Source of the DNA: Phytophthora colocasiae
Lineage: Eukaryota; Oomycota; Peronosporomycetes; Peronosporales; Peronosporaceae
NCBI GenBank assembly: GCA_018806915.1
Contig: JAGKQI010000084.1
Coordinates: 434,001 to 498,000 of the forward strand
Length of the DNA stretch: 64,000 nt
Direction of reading: 5' to 3'
The notes under the pieces are model-generated. The model was not told where the DNA came from. It did not search any database and worked only from the letters and a program-made list of their open reading frames with translations. The translations under genes were made by a program, and so were the position numbers. Below, piece by piece: positions 9,228-21,332 of this stretch. How positions within the stretch are numbered: the stretch's first letter is position 1; every line of letters starts with the position of its first letter.

Positions 9228-9420
9228 TATCAAATTCCCGTTACTACTACTTAACTTAGTAGACCACGCGGGCTTCGTGTGATCGTACGACCTTCGACCG
9301 ACATTGGCATTCGAGCAACCTGAATCGGAAAAGAACGGGACAGGAGAGAATGATCGACAAAGAGAAGCGGCGGCGGCGATAGCGACGACCCGAAGGCGAT
9401 GTAGCGGCCGTACGGATCCG

Positions 9421-10175
9421 GTTATCGGCAAGAAGGGCGATGGCGACGGCAACGGCGACGACCTGAAGTCCAAGGAGGGCGACAAGGTGGAGACCCCGTA
9501 CAATGGCTAGGGCAAATTCTACCCGGGCGTGACCTGGTGCTGCCGCCTGAACGGCACTTACAACGTCGCCTGCGATGATTTCCTCTTCGGATTAGCCACA
9601 GCTTCGTACTAAGTCGAAGGTGCAGTGAAAGAGGGAGGACGAACACCCAGTATCTGGGACCAATTCTGTCGTGAACGTCCTGGAGTGAAATGCGCTAATG
9701 TGGCGACGATTTCTACCACCGATACAAGGATGATATCCAATTGATGACGGGACTCCAGACCTTTCGCTTCTCCATTTCTTGGTCACGTGCCCTGAATTGG
9801 GACCCAGCACTACATGGGATGCGTCCGAACCCCGAGGGTATCGCGTTCTACCACTCACTCATTGACGAGTTGAACTCGAACGGGATTGAACCGATTCTGA
9901 CGTTGTAACATTGTGGATCTACACACTGAGCTTTCACCCCAAGGATGGCTTAATCCGGATATTATCCAGCACTATGCGGAGTTCGCAACGCTGATGTTTC
10001 ACGAGTACGGGAGCAAGGTGAATCTCTGGACGACGTTCAATGAACCTTTGTCATTTACCTCTGGCTTCGACGATGGCGAGAAGGGCGACGGCGGCGACGA
10101 GGACGACCTGAGGGCGAAGAAGTCCAAGGAGGCAACAAGGTGCAGACCCAGTACAATCTTTATTTCTTCCACAAA
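9421..10175 (+). pseudogene. Tudor-like / GH1 beta-glucosidase / Tudor-like chimeric pseudogene, unit 1
   Basis: The left part reads 'KEGDKVETPYNG', a TAG, then 'GKFYPGVTWCCRLNGTYN' and a DD pair at 9574-9579. This follows the GDKVEARYRG...YYPG...GTYDVxYDDGE pattern of Tudor-like repeats. The next frame is glycoside hydrolase family 1: 'FLFGLATASYQVEG', 'SIWDQFC', 'FRFSISW', and TFNEP at 10033-10047, whose Glu is the GH1 acid/base. The nucleophile ENG half is missing. GH1 then joins 'DDGEKGDGGDEDDLR', a second Tudor-like repeat, at 10069. Lesions shared by all units are a TAG in the left repeat and a TAA (9906-9908) with a frameshift before the acid/base motif. Unit 1 adds a Q-to-TAA at 9610-9612 and a one-base loss near 9703. 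Confidence 0.65.
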
Positions 10176-10571
10176 AAACACGCATCAACGCTTCGAACTA
10201 CGGCCCCAGGCTTCAGCCTGGTACCCAATAGTGGGGGTTGTAAGAGCTATCCGAATCAGGTGATACCCGCTGTTCATCAGTTCCAACAAAACGTTTTTCA
10301 CTCGTACAGAATCCTAATAATTGGTCTCCTGTTCCATAATCGGCCAGTCAAGATATGTGCGCTGGCTGAATCCACAGCATTCACAAGGCTATTGACGAGT
10401 TGATTAAACGACGGATAATAATCTCTTGTTTACAGAAACACAAAATACCAACCACGGGTTTAATTCCATCCATCTAGGACATAGGATTTACGTTTTGTGA
10501 CTGAAGTCCGTTTTGATGCCTTTGAGTCCGGACATTCTCCACTGGACTTCATTCCCAAATTTACGGTGTCC
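10176..10571 (+). other. Upstream region of LRR-like gene copy 2
   Basis: It contains a module fragment (10192-10221), then AT-rich sequence. From 10485 the frame is open into the LRR-like gene and looks coding ('FDAFESGHSPLDFIPKF'), preceded by an in-frame TAG at 10482-10484. The ancestral gene probably began further upstream or had an earlier exon. No promoter element can be named. Confidence 0.4.
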
Positions 10572-12528
10572 ATGGCGACGGATTGGACTTTCCTGAAACC
10601 TTGGCTTAATGCCTTACAGCCTAGTTTGATGGATTTCCAAAGCCGACGACAATACGTACGATTTAGTTGGCCTCGTGTGCCATGCTCACAACACAACCGT
10701 GTCATCAATTTTAGGTTGGTCGATGGAGATACACAAAATGTGAATCGATTGAAAATGGTTCGAGAAGCAATCGTGCTATTCACAGTCCTTGCGCTAGTGA
10801 ATAATAAGGCATTCTTGGACCAATTTCCGCCGAGTTTACCGCCACACCATGCGCGTAAATGCTATCCATTTTGGGTAGTGGGCGTTTACGGATCTGCTAC
10901 CGTTCAACAGCTCGTTTGGGGCCAATTTTGTGCAGATTCAGATCCCTCACCGCAGTTTCAACAGGCGATGCAGAAGGTGAAGGCAATGAGACTGGAAAAT
11001 ATGAGCGAAGACAAGACGTATCTGTCCAGTTGCGCCAGTATGTGTTGGGAGAGCAGCCTCGACGGCGTTAACGTATACGCGAATCTGAAGGTCAACACAA
11101 GTGATATATTTGATACTGGTCTGCAAAGATTGTTTATTGCGGCGGTTCCTTTAGTTGTGCTGCTAGACCGCACTACTCTGCGTGATGAAGGGCAGAGCCA
11201 AAGTGTCGTTGCTACGGAACAAGCGCCAGTGGATATCGAAATTGACTTTCAAATTTGTGATTTAACTATGAGTTATTCTCGAAATTTGGCGGCAAGTTTA
11301 CCATGGAAAAAGGTAAACCCTCTCGAAATCTCCGTTACATTCGACATCACGAGTAACGATGGACTACCACAAGACACGATAAACACTGGGATTATACTGA
11401 ATCATTTCCTCACGTGTCTCCGTCTGAATGGTTGCACTATTAAAAATGTATTGTAGGAAAGGTTTCGAAAGCTTTTTTCCTGCGATTGGTTCCGCTGTTG
11501 CAGCGCAATCTGACGTTTCGCCACTCAAGTTCGACATCACGCGTGCAGCTTCTGAGTTGTGGCCATGGCTTTTGTACACTATCAGCTGCTGTTCCACTGC
11601 TACGCTTTTGGGTGTGACTTTGACACAAGCCAATCTATTGAGTATTGCGGATGTTGTCCGATGCAATTATCCTCTTACGGGGCGGGAGGAACTTCAGCCT
11701 AGAACTTACAATACTTGTGAATTCGGATTTGTGGACATTGTCGAAGGCATAACTGTATGGCCAATCGATGCTGTAGGTGGCGAAATCTCAGCGTTTGAGA
11801 TGCCGAGTTCTACCCGCTGTCGAGCCTGGTTCAAGGGGGGAGATCAGGTGCAAGTTGTCGTTCCAGGCTTCGGTCGTTGTCGAACTAGAGTTGGAAATGG
11901 CGTTTCCGAGGTTTCTCGAGATTTGGTGGAGCAGAACGTACCAACTTTGAGCAAACTTTCCTTGAGCTTTGCGTCAACTAATTCCGTTTCTTCGGCGGTT
12001 AAGTTGCTAGAGTTGGTTGGTCGAAATCTTCGCTCATTAACAATGGATGCACCGATGTGCAGCAACAGTACGACTCTTGATCTGAGTGTCTTGTCTGGAA
12101 TATGCCCGAACCTCCAATATCTGAAAACCTGTAATTTCGCTGTAGTTGTCACGACTCACAATGAATCGCTGGGTCGGTGGCCAATCGCGGAGTTGACAGT
12201 CGGAAGTAATCGGAAATTGTCGGATTTCACCTTGTGTCTACGGAATCGCAGCCTCCGGATGGCTCGAGAGCTAACTCGGCTCGACTTCTATGGTGTGTAT
12301 TTTGAAGAGAGGGAAATCCAAGACTTTACTTCGCATGATGGAGATTTTCTCTGTGTTACGAAGGAGAAATTTCCGATTCAGTCAAAAGCTGCCTTGATCA
12401 GTGTCATTAACTCCGTCTACTACTCGAAGGCGATTCATCGACTACCTGCCGATGTTTTATGTCTGATTTTTGTTTCCGCTTCGACCCCTGCCCGACGATC
12501 AGTGCAAGTGCGAAAATTATTTTGTTAG
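10572..12528 (+). pseudogene. LRR-like oomycete-type protein, copy 2 (single frameshift)
   Basis: The first ATG is at 10572 ('MATDWTFLKPWLNALQP'); coding-like sequence extends upstream to 10485. The N-terminal frame stops at 11456 because a five-A run (four in unit 3) shifts phase. The C-terminal frame continues to TAG at 12528. Otherwise the copy is intact: an N-terminal half of unknown fold, a central 'VVVPGFGRCRTRVG' block, and a C-terminal half with irregular LRRs ending 'HRLPADVLCLIFVSASTPA'. The C-terminal block resembles an oomycete-restricted family of LRR/F-box-like unknowns; that is recall, not a search. If the extra A is a sequencing error, this copy is complete. Confidence 0.7.
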
Positions 12529-12967
12529 ATGTTATCGTAAATAAACTGCCGGGATTAAAAAAAAACTGTCTGGTATTTGAAGAGAATTTTGATTAACTGG
12601 AGTTTTGCCAGTTGACATTAGAATAACTCGTTCTCCTTCTCTTCTACTGCAGACGAAATAGAGCTGCTGGTTTTTGACCAAGTCTACTTGAAGCAGCGTT
12701 CGAAATCACAGTATCAATATGAGGGGCCAGTGAAGAAAGGTATCAGAGAAGATAATGAAAGAGAAATATAGTTCCCAATGCGTTTCTTAAGTGATGAGAT
12801 TTGAAGCAGTGTGTATCTTCTTGGTGTGCTCTTTCAAACTGTAGTACTCGATTATCCGCAGCACAACGGCGCGAATGAAGACAGAGAGATTCGTTCGAAG
12901 TAGTGGACACACCGAGAAGATACGCACTGCTTCAAACCTCATCACCTAAGAAACGTATTAGGCCCCG

Positions 12968-13255
12968 TTGGCTAGGTCATTATCCTTATCGGAAGGAGAT
13001 CACGCAGCTCTTACCGCATCTGGCTACCAGAAACGCACCCCCAGCACCGTGAGGGAGGCGTCACGAACCATCCCCTATTGGGAGGTCGGACATGATGATG
13101 CACTTCAAGTGATCTGGAGCATTTGGACGGCGTGCACGCAGTGTACACTATGGATCATTCGGAACAGAGAGATATTCGACGGCGAAATCATTACACGGCA
13201 GGAAGCCAGACGCAGACTCATGAAAGGCCGATTTCCAAACACAAGCTGTGATTAA
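12968..13255 (+). pseudogene. LINE-type RT 3'-end fragment, unit 2
   Basis: 95 open codons from 'SLSLSEGDHAALTASGYQKR' through the W-x-x-RN-x-x-F motif ('LWIIRNREIF') to TAA. It is the longest uninterrupted version with unit 4. It lacks all RT catalytic motifs. Confidence 0.45.
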
Positions 13256-13710
13256 AGATTTAGCTTCAAGACCCGCGACACATGAACTTGGCTTCAAGGT
13301 AGCTGAATACTATGCGGTTTTCAGAGCAATTGATCCTTCCGATCGTCCGAAATCTTCAGCAGTGGACAGTGGCATTTCACTCGGTTAGCTTCCAATGATG
13401 ATCGGAAGACGCGGAGTATGGGTCATTATAAGGCAAGAATTAAAAGATATCTGCTGGATGGGGTTTCTCTAAGAACGGCAGCCGACAGCAGAAGCCGTAA
13501 TGGAGACTTCGCAATTCGCGCTGTTTGGCACAAGTGGATCAAGGGACATCTCCAGCGCCTCTTTCGGAAGAGGATCTTTCTTAAATCAGTGCGAAGTCCC
13601 CCGAGTGGGTCGGATTATTAGAGATGGGGTGTCCCAGTACGCCTAGTGCGGAAGCAGCGCCGCGCCTGTTCGATTGCCACAAAGATGTAATAACTCCGCT
13701 GCAGAACATG

Positions 13711-13854
13711 GGACCCGGTGACCCTCACGTGTATTCAAGACCAACACCAAGGCGTGGAGGGCCTGGCGACCCTCCACGATCAAAGATATCGTTGCCAAGG
13801 CACACAGGACCTGGAAATCCTCTTGTGTTCAAGATATCCTACCAAGGCGTGAGG
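13711..13854 (+). repeat. Three-copy 48-bp tandem repeat, unit 2
   Basis: Same 48-bp periodicity as unit 1, in an 80-codon frame (13624-13866). Confidence 0.75.
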
Positions 13855-15206
13855 AGTCCTCACTGAGGACACTGTGCACCCTCACGTTCAGTTATAGCTC
13901 CGTGGTGGTCTAAGAACTTATATCCCTTCGCTTTGTCGCGGCTACCGCTGAGGCGGTGTCGTTCGAGGGCAGTGAACTGGGAGGAGATTATGGATCTGGT
14001 GCGCTTGTGTCCGGCTTCTTTTTGTTCCCAGCTTTGCTCTTGGCTGGAATGGATCAGTTCTGCGCTGCGACGTCTTCTCCAAGTTCGACAAGAGAGCCAA
14101 GTTTTGTCAGCTTTGGCAATCGGAAGGTGTCAGGACCCTTCAAGTCTCGTTCTAGACCGGGTAATACCCGACTGGTTACCGGTGCCGGCCTCCGGGACCT
14201 CTGCCCCCTGTCCCCGCGTGGCGTGAGTTAGCTGATAAGCAGCAACCGCGCTACCCATTTTCCAGGAACATAAGCTAACCCCGGACGCTCGTCCAGAAGA
14301 CCCGCGTTTCCCCCAGCGCCCCAGATTCGGGCGACTTCGTCGAGGCGAGTTGACCTCGATAGGAAGGGGGGAAGAAGACTTCAAAGTTCATCAAGGAGCA
14401 AGCACTCTGTTCAACATTGCGACCCAGGTCTGGTGAGCCTGGATATGTCACGTTAGCACCAAGCACAGAGGATTTGGCGGCCCTCATGTGTCCAGTTTCG
14501 CCATGTTCAGCTTCTGGGCTCCGTAGCCCTCGCATCGTCGGATCAACCGACCACTGAGTATATTCTGGGCTTCAAGCCCCCAGCGATTTCAGGAGTGTAT
14601 AGTTAGAAATTCTAACACAAATACATGACCTCTTTCCTACTCTATCAGGTTCGAGAATTGGTTCATGATCACTTCTTGATTTGGGTTACCCATTTTCGTT
14701 TTCAGACGAAGCATTAAATAAATCTGCTGGTGTGGGTACTCTGAAATACCAAACTTCTACTCGAATTGTACGTGCATCCCACGGTTAGACGCCTTGTGGC
14801 TGTTTTTCTGAAGCACATACCGGTGTAACATACCAAGGATAAAGGAAGTCCCAATCGGTTGGCATTATACCTAAATGGGACATGTCTATCTATCAGTCAA
14901 TAGTCACATCTTCTTCTGTCAAATTCTTCGTAGAATGGTCTTTGAATAGAGGAAAACATTCAGCCAGAGTGTTGCTTCACGAACTAACATTGTTCACACG
15001 TGTTACGACCACCAAAGTGGTGGCAAAGACTATTTTTTTTTTTCGCATTTTCGGTTGAGTAGAGTGTTCCTGCAGAATCGATTAGTCCATCGACTTTTTG
15101 ATGCACAGCGAGTAATTCGTAGTTCGAAGAACTATCGTTAGTACTAACGGAAATTCCCGATTAATAACCCGGGCACTATTTAATAGTACCCTCCCAAAAT
15201 CCAAAA
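13855..15206. other. Unassigned stretch, unit 2
   Basis: Counterpart of 3080-4437. Two overlapping frames (13933-14226 and 13956-14231) stay open for 91-97 codons. No domain is recognised in either phase or on the minus strand. The part from 13151 to 14791 is missing from unit 3. Confidence 0.35.
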
Positions 15207-15248
15207 GGTTACTCTGTATTGCCGAAAGGTTACTCTGTATTGCCGAAA
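15207..15248. repeat. Two-copy 21-bp tandem repeat, unit 2
   Basis: Identical to the unit-1 repeat in unit length and copy number. Confidence 0.85.
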
Positions 15249-15250
15249 GG

Positions 15251-15654
15251 TTACTCGTCGATCAGGGCAGTATCATCAAGAGCATCGTGCAGCTCGTCCA
15301 GATTAAAGTTTCCTACGTTCTCAGGGTCCTCGTGATCTTCGTCAGCGGCTTCTCAGCTTGTACGGAATCGCTCATCGTAGACGTCGTGCTTTTCAATATG
15401 CCAGTCCAGGTACTGTAGCTGTCTGTAAAGCCAGCAGCAGCGACGGAGTTGATGACAGTAGTATCTGCCATGCCTTTCTTACCCACTCACAAACTACAGC
15501 TACCGACGGCATACGCGGGTTGCCGAAGCGAGTGTGCTCGACCCTGTCGCTCTCCTTCCACGCAATGATCTCCATGAAGAGTAGGTTTTTGAACGTCTTG
15601 TAGATGCCAATGTCATGGGAATTCTTGACGGCATTTTGCTGAATGTGCGTTGCT
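15251..15654 (-). pseudogene. DDE-type transposase C-terminal fragment, unit 2
   Basis: Same order of blocks and same frame break as unit 1, with TAA at 15251-15253 and the TGA replacing the Trp codon after RTS. Bases 15131-15582 correspond to what unit 3 has lost. Confidence 0.4.
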
Positions 15655-16279
15655 CATCTGTAGACAGTGCTAGTGAATTGCTGGCGCTGGAATGGTCACT
15701 TGTGTAGAAGGTTACTATCGGGTTCCCTCGGAGGGCACTATTCGTAGTTCGAAGAACTATTGTAGGGGTAGTGCGGCGCGTTTTGTGATCGAACGACCTT
15801 CGGGGAACCTGCAACCTTCAAACAACTTTACGACGTTACAGCAACTTTACCGCATTTAGAACAACGTTGGAAGGAATGGGGCAAGGTACCTCTGGTAGCT
15901 ACAAGCCGTGATGAGTAACAGGAGAAGGCTGATGCCTTGTTACGTTCCAGCAACTTTGGATAGAAATTTTCGCTGGAGACCGACAGACTACGGGCGGAGC
16001 TCTCGGTCAGGCGTGGGCCACCGTGGAGCGATTCTGATCGCTCGATACGGAGCTGCTTATAAGACATTGCACTGGTTCATGGGGATGTTGCCTGTGACTA
16101 TGTTCAATCGCATTGGAGTCGCTGTGGTCTTCGCGAAAGAAATCCCGTTGTCACCGAGTTCCGTCGATGCTGTATCGTCATGTACGAGAGTGAAGCACGC
16201 GTTCGCCTCTGTTTACCACGGAATTCGCACACTCCCGACTGTATTTGGGATCTACTGGGTGACCTTTTTTTTCGTCTAG

Positions 16280-16450
16280 TGCGGCTACACCGCTTACAAC
16301 AGCAACAAAAGTCAATACTTTGGCTTGGAAGTGTACAGTGGAGTATCCGAAAACGCGTACAGTTGCAACCCGCGCAACGAGGAGCAAGACGCCTACAACC
16401 ACGGGGTTAGCGTGGCTGGTGGCCGGCTGATCTGCTCTACAATGTGGTAG
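16280..16450 (+). pseudogene. Coding-like terminal exon fragment, unit 2
   Basis: Identical in layout to 5509-5679: T-run and TAG, then 56 open codons from CGYTAYNSN to CSTMW and TAG. Confidence 0.35.
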
Positions 16451-16517
16451 GATACGTATGGGCTCAGGGTTGTGAAAAAAAAACAATTTGACTTTCAAAT
16501 AATTCAATTAAAACACA

Positions 16518-16895
16518 CTATTGATTGAGCGAGGTCTCAATCACGTCCAAATAATCCTCCATTTCACTGTGGCGTTTAGCTTGCGTTCTGCACGTTATCG
16601 TGAAGTCACGAGCTACTTGAGTACTCTTAACGCATCAATAATGAGCAAGCCGTGGTCTTCTGGGCCTGTACGACGTAAATAACTTCGACGAGACAGCTCT
16701 GAGGTAGCGCTCGACACTCCAGCAGTCTCCTCACTTTGCAATTTTCTGCAAGACCCAAACATGCGACTATATTGGACGTGCGGTGTCTGTTTGATGCCAT
16801 TACGAAGGAGTTCACACTAACTGCGAAATACCTCAGCCCACAAGCCATCGTCGTTAAAGCGCCACGCTTTGAAAGCGGTGTAGTTAAAGTTCTCG
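16518..16895 (-). pseudogene. Decayed minus-strand fragment ending MEDYLDVIETSLNQ, unit 2
   Basis: Same stops and frame change as unit 1. One difference (tattggac versus tattgaac near 16772) does not change its status. Confidence 0.35.
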
Positions 16896-17402
16896 CAAAG
16901 CTTTAGCGAGCGTCAAGGGGTTTGGGTTAAGGTTACGGTTAGGTGGTTTTCTACCAATCAGAGCTCGATGATATGATTGAAAACAAAATTGCAATAAACA
17001 AATTATTGATTGACCCGAGTCTTGGAGGCCCAATTAAATAACAATCTAATTTTACACAACCCAGAATGGGCTAGGGGGTTGCCCTTCATGTGCACAAGAT
17101 AGGCGTCGTGTGGGTTCTCGTGATCTCCACTACCCCGCCAGTTCTCTCTACACGGCAATGGCGTGGATCAGTTCCCCTGGCTTTAATGTTTTTGTGGTGG
17201 CTATGACTGATGTTACGCACTCTGTTTGGTTTGCACTTGTGGCCCCTGTGATCATCCACGTGTTTGGAGAGGAGGAATAGATCGGAGTCTTCTCTGCCAA
17301 TTGCTTCGGTCAATTTCGCTATTGGTACGGGTTTGGTGCAAGTGTCGCTCGGATACAAGCTACTGGTTTTCATTAGAGGCATCGCCAGCTTTTTGGGCTT
17401 CC

Positions 17403-17615
17403 TGTCCGCGTAAAATCTTTGACATACCCAAGCTAAAGACATTAAATCTCGATGACAGCTCGTTCACGGGTGTTTCTCTGACGGCGGGCCAAGTCAAGCT
17501 CCTGTGAAGTCTGGATACTTTTACCATTGACACTTTCGGTGACGTATCTCCTTGTTCAGAATCCGATGATACCAGTACTACTGGTCCAGTAGCCCTTTCA
17601 TCCCACCAACGATGA
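17403..17615 (+). pseudogene. LRR fragment (TKL-kinase-like), unit 2
   Basis: 71-codon frame with TGA after VKLL at 17505-17507 and the same 'LDTFTIDTFGD' continuation as unit 1. Confidence 0.4.
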
Positions 17616-18556
17616 TAACTCATCTGAGCGAAGATGGCTTACCAAGATTTCGTACGTTCACGGACCACGCGCGCTGTAAGTCAATCCATTTGCCGGTTAT
17701 GTATTTCAGCTTGCTAGAATGATTTCAAAATAGCACGCATCAATGATTTCTGGTGGACGACTGCTGCAATATAAAAAAAAAAAACAATTTATTCGAACTA
17801 CGCACCCCAGGCTTCAGCCTGGTACCAATTCGGGTAGAAGGTATTATTCGTAGTTCGAAGAACTGTCGTTGGGGGTAGTGCGGCGCGTTTGTGATCGAAC
17901 GACCTTCGGACAACCGCCGTCAGGTGGGGCGTCTTTGCACGACCACTAAAGGTTCCAGCCAACGCCATATCGGGGTAAGATGCCGCCTGAAGGTACGTTT
18001 GACTGGATATGTGTTTCTGTCGATTGTATCACTAATACTGTGTTATTTCATGCGTTTAATGTTTCCATAGCTACGCCTACATGACCACTAAAGGTTCCAG
18101 CTAACGGCATATCGCTAGAAGGCCTACGTGTTCGGTAAGATGCCGCCTGAAGGTACGTTTGACTGGATGTGTGTTTCTGTCGATTGTGTCACACGAAGCC
18201 CGCGTGGTCTACTAACGATAGGTGATGATCACGCCATACAAGCTCCACATCTACCGCAACTGCTGTCAAGTAGATGCCAAGCTACACGGCCTTAACACGA
18301 TCGAAATCGCATAACGTTTCGAAAATAGCGTGAACGATTCCTTTCTAATTCATACACTCGTCACCACTACGCGCACGGAACGTCAAACACTTACACTTGC
18401 CAGGCATCTCTAACCGAGTAAATCAATTTTCCATTTCATTACATAAATAAAAAAATCAAGACCGACGGGGATATTCGTCAAGGGTATAGGGCGCGTTTGG
18501 TGGAGGAACGTGTAACTTAAAACTTATAACCTTTAAGCAGTCTTACAACATTACAA

Positions 18557-18860
18557 AATAACGACGAAAAAAAACGACGGACTTAAAAAGACGTCGTAGT
18601 CTTAGCAATGTTCATCTGACCACCTGGTGAAAAACTCACTAAATACAAAAAAGTGGAGCATATCACTTCTTCGGTTGGTTGAAAATTATTTATAATAGTT
18701 GTAAACTTTGCTTTGCAGAATCTTGTTGGATAAAACAGAATTTTGTAATGAACAAGAATTGGACTTTGAGACATAGATTTCAATCTTGAGCCAATAGAAT
18801 ACACGTCGTTTTTTCTGTCGTGTAAGCTGCCCGTTCCCGGCGGATTTTTCCGTCGTTATT
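18557..18860. mobile_element. MITE-like element, unit 2
   Basis: Same terminal inverted repeats as in unit 1; two extra bases lie near the right end ('gttcccggcgg'). Confidence 0.5.
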
Positions 18861-18861
18861 A

Positions 18862-18923
18862 GATTTCTCAAAAGTTGCTTGAACGTGAACAGTTGTTCAC
18901 GTTAAAGCAACTTTTGAGAAATC
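18862..18923. repeat. Hairpin with 30-bp arms, unit 2
   Basis: Same sequence as 8089-8150, again one base after the MITE-like element. Confidence 0.9.
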
Positions 18924-19093
18924 GCGTCCATTGGTGGGACATTGCATCGGTTGGGCGAAGAATGGGGAGGAACACGTAAGTTCAAACTTATGCTGTAGCT
19001 ACAGACCAACTACATTGAATTTGGAAATTGTTATTCTGGACCTGAAAAGGTGTAGTGTTTAAGATAAACGTGTAGCCACTGTTCTTCTTTAAC

Positions 19094-19275
19094 GCAGCTT
19101 CTGACTCTCCTTCGATAATTGCGTCAAATTTGCTCTGGTCTCCTATTTACGATGCCAAACAAATCCAGGTCCGTCGTGGTGACCTCAAAATTGAAACGCC
19201 GTTCGCGGAGCTCAATAAGATGAAATTTTGCTCCAGGCATGGTGAGTATATTTTGCTCGTTTTGGGCCTCGATGA
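19094..19275 (+). pseudogene. Short coding-like fragment, unit 2
   Basis: Counterpart of 8321-8503, with one T fewer in the T-run near 19252, which shifts the last 12 codons. Confidence 0.3.
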
Positions 19276-19571
19276 TTCTGGTGTGGTGAATCTGAGCCCC
19301 GCTTCCTAGTTATCGCGCATTTCGCCTGGTCACATCTCTTTCTGATCGGCTCAGCCAGTTGCCAGCTCAGCGCTTCTTCGGGTGACGGATCTTCACCCTA
19401 CCGTAGGCTATTAGGGGTGATACGTAGCATTGACTACCTCACAATCAGTAGGAGCGGCAGTGGCTAGTTCTACCGCTGATAACTCAACTCTTGGTGATGT
19501 TAGGGCTGTTCCCTCACTCGCATGACCTTCTGTTAGTAACGGTATCTGCTACTACTAGCGTGTCTGAGGCC

Positions 19572-19928
19572 TCATGCGCTCGACTGCTCCACATCCGCGC
19601 AGCTTGCATCCTCAATGGGAGTGGTCACATTCTCCGCCTCCAGTTACGTTGAAGGATTATCATCACGCATGTCTTGTATCTCACGCCGTGTGGCCTCGTA
19701 TGCCGTGCAAATAACCGTTTCCGAGATCTCAGCGAAGGCGCTGGCCCTCGGCGGAGCGCTGAAGGTACCTTAGACTAATCGAAAGGTCCACAGCTTCCTC
19801 CACTTTGTCTCAGAGATACTACCATCACAATCGATAATTCGCCGCATCATCGTGTCTCAAGACAGCAGCTCCCCAGTGTTCATGCGAATGGGGACAGCAG
19901 TGGGACAGCTTAATGTCATCTGGTGATA
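19572..19928 (-). pseudogene. Decayed minus-strand fragment with three stops, unit 2
   Basis: Same frame and same three stops as 8799-9155. Confidence 0.35.
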
Positions 19929-20179
19929 CCAGTAACCCCTTCGTCCCGAAAAAAAACAAATTTCTTCGAACTACCGTACGCACCCCAGGCTTCAGCCTGG
20001 TATCAAATTCCCGTTACTAACTTAGTAGACCACGCGGGCTTCGTGTGATCGTACGACCTTCGACCGACATTGGCATTCGAGCAACCTGAATCGGAAAAGA
20101 ACGGGACAGGAGAGAATGATCGACAAAGAGAAGCGGCGGCGGCGATAGCGACGACCCGAAGGCGATGTAGCGGCCGTAC

Positions 20180-20935
20180 GGATCCGGTTATCGGCAAGAA
20201 GGGCGATGGCGACGGCAACGGCGACGACCTGAAGTCAGGAGGGCGACAAGGTGGAGACCCCGTACAATGGCTAGGGCAAATTCTACCCGGGCGTGACCTG
20301 GTGCTGCCGCCTGAACGGCACTTACAACGTCGCCTGCGATGATTTCCTCTTCGGATTAGCCACAGCTTCGTACCAAGTCGAAGGTGCAGTGAAAGAGGAG
20401 GACGAACACGCAGTATCTGGGACCAATTCTGTCGTGAACGTCCTGGGTGAAATGCGCTAATGTGGCGGACGATTTCTACCACCGATACAAGGATGATATC
20501 CAATTGATGACGGGACTCCAGACCTTTCGCTTCTCCATTTCTTGGTCACGTGCCCTGAATTGGGACCCAGCACTACATGGGATGCGTCCGAACCCCGAGG
20601 GTATCGCGTTCTACCACTCACTCATTGACGAGTTGAACTCGAACGGGATTGAACCGATTCTGACGTTGTAACATTGTGGATCTACACACTGAGCTTTCAC
20701 CCCAAGGATGGCTTAATCCGGATATTATCCAGCACTATGCGGAGTTCGCAACGCTGATGTTTCACGAGTACGGGAGCAAGGTGAATCTCTGGACGACGTT
20801 CAATGAACCTTTGTCATTTACCTCTGGCTTCGACGATGGCGAGAAGGGCGACGGCGGCGACGAGGACGACCTGAGGGCGAAGAAGTCAAGGAGGCAACAA
20901 GGTGGAGACCCAGTACAATCTTTATTTCTTCCACA
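20180..20935 (+). pseudogene. Tudor-like / GH1 / Tudor-like chimeric pseudogene, unit 2
   Basis: DD pair at 20338-20343, TFNEP at 20796-20810, right junction at 20832-20837. It shares the TAG in the left Tudor-like repeat and the TAA plus frameshift in the GH1 part. Private losses near 20237, 20399 and 20445 add frame changes, but it keeps the Gln codon that unit 1 lost. Confidence 0.65.
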
Positions 20936-21332
20936 AAAAACACGCATCAACGCTTCGAACTACGGCCCCAGGCTTCAGCCTGGTACCCAATAGTGGGGGT
21001 TGTAAGAGCTATCCGAATCAGGTGATACCCGCTGTTCATCAGTTCCAACAAAACGTTTTTCACTCGTACAGAATCCTAATAATTGGTCTCCTGTTCCATA
21101 ATCGGCCAGTCAAGATATGTGCGCTGGCTGAATCCACAGCATTCACAAGGCTATTGACGAGTTGATTAAACGACGGATAATAATCTCTTGTTTACAGAAA
21201 CACAAAATACCAACCACGGGTTTAATTCCATCCATCTAGGACATAGGATTTACGTTTTGTGACTGAAGTCCGTTTTGATGCCTTTGAGTCGGACATTCTC
21301 CACTGGACTTCATTCCCAAATTTACGGTGTCC

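Larger units (their letters stand above)
1..10767 (+). repeat. Tandem unit 1 (array period about 10.77 kb)
   Basis: The first ten bases of the window recur at 10768, 21529, 40221 and 51500 in the same orientation, with near-identical sequence between them. Unit 1 begins inside the LRR-like gene, so its left boundary here is arbitrary. It differs from unit 2 mostly by scattered single-base changes and small indels, for example an extra 9-bp 'acataagct' duplication near 3495. It lacks the inverted-repeat segment seen in units 3 and 4. Confidence 0.95.

Noticed and set aside
10497..10571. GTG as start of the LRR-like gene
   Set aside because: Eukaryotic nuclear genes rarely start at GTG. The open sequence before the ATG is more likely part of a lost upstream exon or a truncated N-terminus.
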